DNA of 64,000 nt from JAIVJZ01 sp036386515. GTDB taxonomy: Bacteria; Acidobacteriota; Blastocatellia; Pyrinomonadales; Pyrinomonadaceae. The translations under genes were made by a program, and so were the position numbers. How positions within the stretch are numbered: the stretch's first letter is position 1; every line of letters starts with the position of its first letter. The DNA lies in contig DASVVO010000071.1 in assembly GCA_036386515.1 (NCBI GenBank), positions 1 through 64,000 of the forward strand, given 5' to 3'. The notes below the pieces were generated by a model. It worked only from the letters and a program-made list of their open reading frames with translations. It did not search any database and was not told the DNA's origin. This document shows positions 62,833 through 64,000 of this stretch, in pieces.

Positions 62833-62916
62833 AGGGATGAGGGATGAGGGATGAATGAAAGCATTCAATCGCTTGAATGCTTTCATTCATCCCTCATCCC
62901 TCATCCCTCATCCCTA
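62833..62916. repeat. Perfect 36-bp hairpin with GGATGAG heptamers
   Basis: A left arm 62833-62868 and right arm 62873-62908 are perfect complements with a four-base TCGC loop; the outer part consists of GGATGAG words, one extra copy lying on the right. It sits between two convergent genes ending at 62823 and 62922, as expected of a bidirectional terminator, though without a strong T-tail. Confidence 0.85.
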
Positions 62917-62921
62917 TTTCT

Positions 62922-64000
62922 TCACAAGCTGGTTTCGTTGCGCGCCTTGTCCTGGTGTCGTTCGAGGGCGAGTTGAATGAGGCGTTCGATGACCTGGGCG
63001 AAGGGGAGGCCGGAGGCAGCCCAGAGTTTCGGGTAGCCGGAGACTTCGGTGAGACCGGGGCTGGTGTTGAGTTCGTTGATGAGCAATTCGCCCGTGTCGC
63101 GCCGGAGGAAGAAGTCAACGCGGGCGAGTCCCGTCCCGTCGATGGCTTTGAACGCCTCGATCGACATCCGGCGGATGCGTGCGGCCACGGACTTCGAGAG
63201 GGGCGCGGGCACGACGAACTCGACGTGCCCGGTGTTGCTGTACTTCTCCGTGTAGTCAAGAAACGCGCCCTGCTGATCGTGGACGATGTACTCGCCCGGC
63301 TGGCTCGCTTCCGGTTCGTCGTTGCCGATCACGGCACACTCGATCTCGCGCGCGTCCAGTCCTTCCTCGACGATTATCTTGCGGTCGTAGCGCGCGGCGA
63401 GGTCGATCGCGTCGGCGAGCGTGCGCCGGTCAGTCGCCTTCGACACGCCGACGGACGAACCCAGATTCGCCGGTTTGACGAAGCAGGGGAAACCGAGTTG
63501 GCGCGCCACGCGACGCAGCACCGCATCGCGTTCGCGCTCCCACTCCGCGCGCGTAAACCAGAGGTGCTTGCAGATCGGCAGCCCCGCCTCGCGAAACAGC
63601 AGCTTCATCGCCACCTTGTCCATGCCGCACGACGAAGCCAGCACGCCGCACCCGACGTAGGGCACGTCGGCCATCTCGAACAGACCTTGAATCGTGCCGT
63701 CCTCGCCGTATGTCCCGTGCAGCACGGGGAAGATCACATCAACCGGAAGCGACGCGGGACGCGCGCCGCCGTCGGCCGCGAAAGGGACGAGGCCCGAGCG
63801 CGACGGGTCGCCCACGATGGTCAAAGCGTCCCGCTTCTCGCCCATCTCCCGCGACAACAACCCGGCGGACGCGCGCGGCAACAATTCCATCGCCTCGCCC
63901 GGTGAAAGCCAACGCCCCTTTTTCGTGATCGCGATCGGGATCACTTCGTACTTCCGATGATCGATCGCATCGATCACCGCCTGCCCCGAGCGCAACGACA
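62922..64000 (-). CDS. ddl: D-alanine-D-alanine ligase (5' end cut by window edge)
   Basis: About 359 residues visible; the frame is open at the right edge, which begins in the SLRSGQAVIDAID region, so only the first 15-20 residues (GGxSxEHEVS) are missing. ATP-grasp motifs: VIFPVLHGTYGEDGTIQGLFE, VGCGVLASSCGMDKVAMK, FPCFVKPANLGSSVGVSKA, REIECAVIGND and DGTGLARVDFFLRRDTGELLINELNTSPGLTEVS. It joins two D-alanines for the peptidoglycan stem peptide. Confidence 0.95.
   Translation of the reverse strand, partial: SLRSGQAVIDAIDHRKYEVIPIAITKKGRWLSPGEAMELLPRASAGLLSREMGEKRDALTIVGDPSRSGLVPFAADGGARPASLPVDVIFPVLHGTYGEDGTIQGLFEMADVPYVGCGVLASSCGMDKVAMKLLFREAGLPICKHLWFTRAEWERERDAVLRRVARQLGFPCFVKPANLGSSVGVSKATDRRTLADAIDLAARYDRKIIVEEGLDAREIECAVIGNDEPEASQPGEYIVHDQQGAFLDYTEKYSNTGHVEFVVPAPLSKSVAARIRRMSIEAFKAIDGTGLARVDFFLRRDTGELLINELNTSPGLTEVSGYPKLWAASGLPFAQVIERLIQLALERHQDKARNETSL

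Overview
The window looks like chromosomal DNA of an acidobacterium, most plausibly class Blastocatellia. The basis is a Gram-negative outline (LptF/LptG permease, lipoproteins, a BamB-like propeller), a VWA protein of the type expanded in Acidobacteriota, compact housekeeping operons, and high G+C with many long shadow frames. The stretch from about 29 to 48 kb is visibly less G+C-rich than its flanks. The taxonomic call is inference; there is no rRNA gene here. No tRNA, rRNA or CRISPR array was recognised.

Layout. 0-0.5 kb: the right end of an IS5-family element and small repeats. 0.5-2.7 kb: an alkaline-phosphatase-superfamily enzyme and an O-methyltransferase. 2.7-12.9 kb: the most unusual region, an apparent RiPP (modified peptide) locus. 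It holds a PF14907-type nucleotidyltransferase, a periplasmic STN-domain protein, a 65-residue precursor-like peptide, an HPr-kinase-like protein, a radical SAM/SPASM enzyme and a PqqD-type recognition protein. A large secreted nuclease/lamin-tail protein follows and, on the other strand, a lasso-type B2 leader peptidase. No lasso cyclase (asparagine-synthetase homologue) is present. 13-16 kb: secreted or membrane proteins of unknown role. 16-26 kb: mltG, ruvX, a catalytically dead S41-like protein, a propionyl-CoA-carboxylase-type beta subunit, an FAH-family hydrolase and hslV/hslU. 26-34 kb: a C26 amidotransferase, an SDR, NamZ, an FmdE-like protein, recO and a fused lptF-lptG. 34-47 kb: the SAM cycle (metK, ahcY), xerD, parA/parB, a bifunctional-nuclease-family protein, miaB, recN, ssb, accA and guaA. 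47-64 kb: a BamB-like propeller, phosphatidylethanolamine synthesis (psd, pssA), tsaB/rimI, phosphofructokinase, a receptor Ser/Thr kinase, mutS, nagZ, a peptide-type ABC binding protein, a Sua5/YrdC protein and a truncated ddl.

Shared themes are peptidoglycan turnover (MltG, NamZ, NagZ, Ddl), tRNA modification (MiaB, TsaB, Sua5), DNA repair and segregation (RuvX, RecO, RecN, MutS, SSB, XerD, ParAB), and envelope lipids and LPS export (Psd, PssA, LptFG).

Several intergenic spaces carry large inverted repeats whose arms are built from short tandem words (GGATGAG-like, GAGGTCA-like, GGTCAGT-like). One of them separates hslV from hslU.
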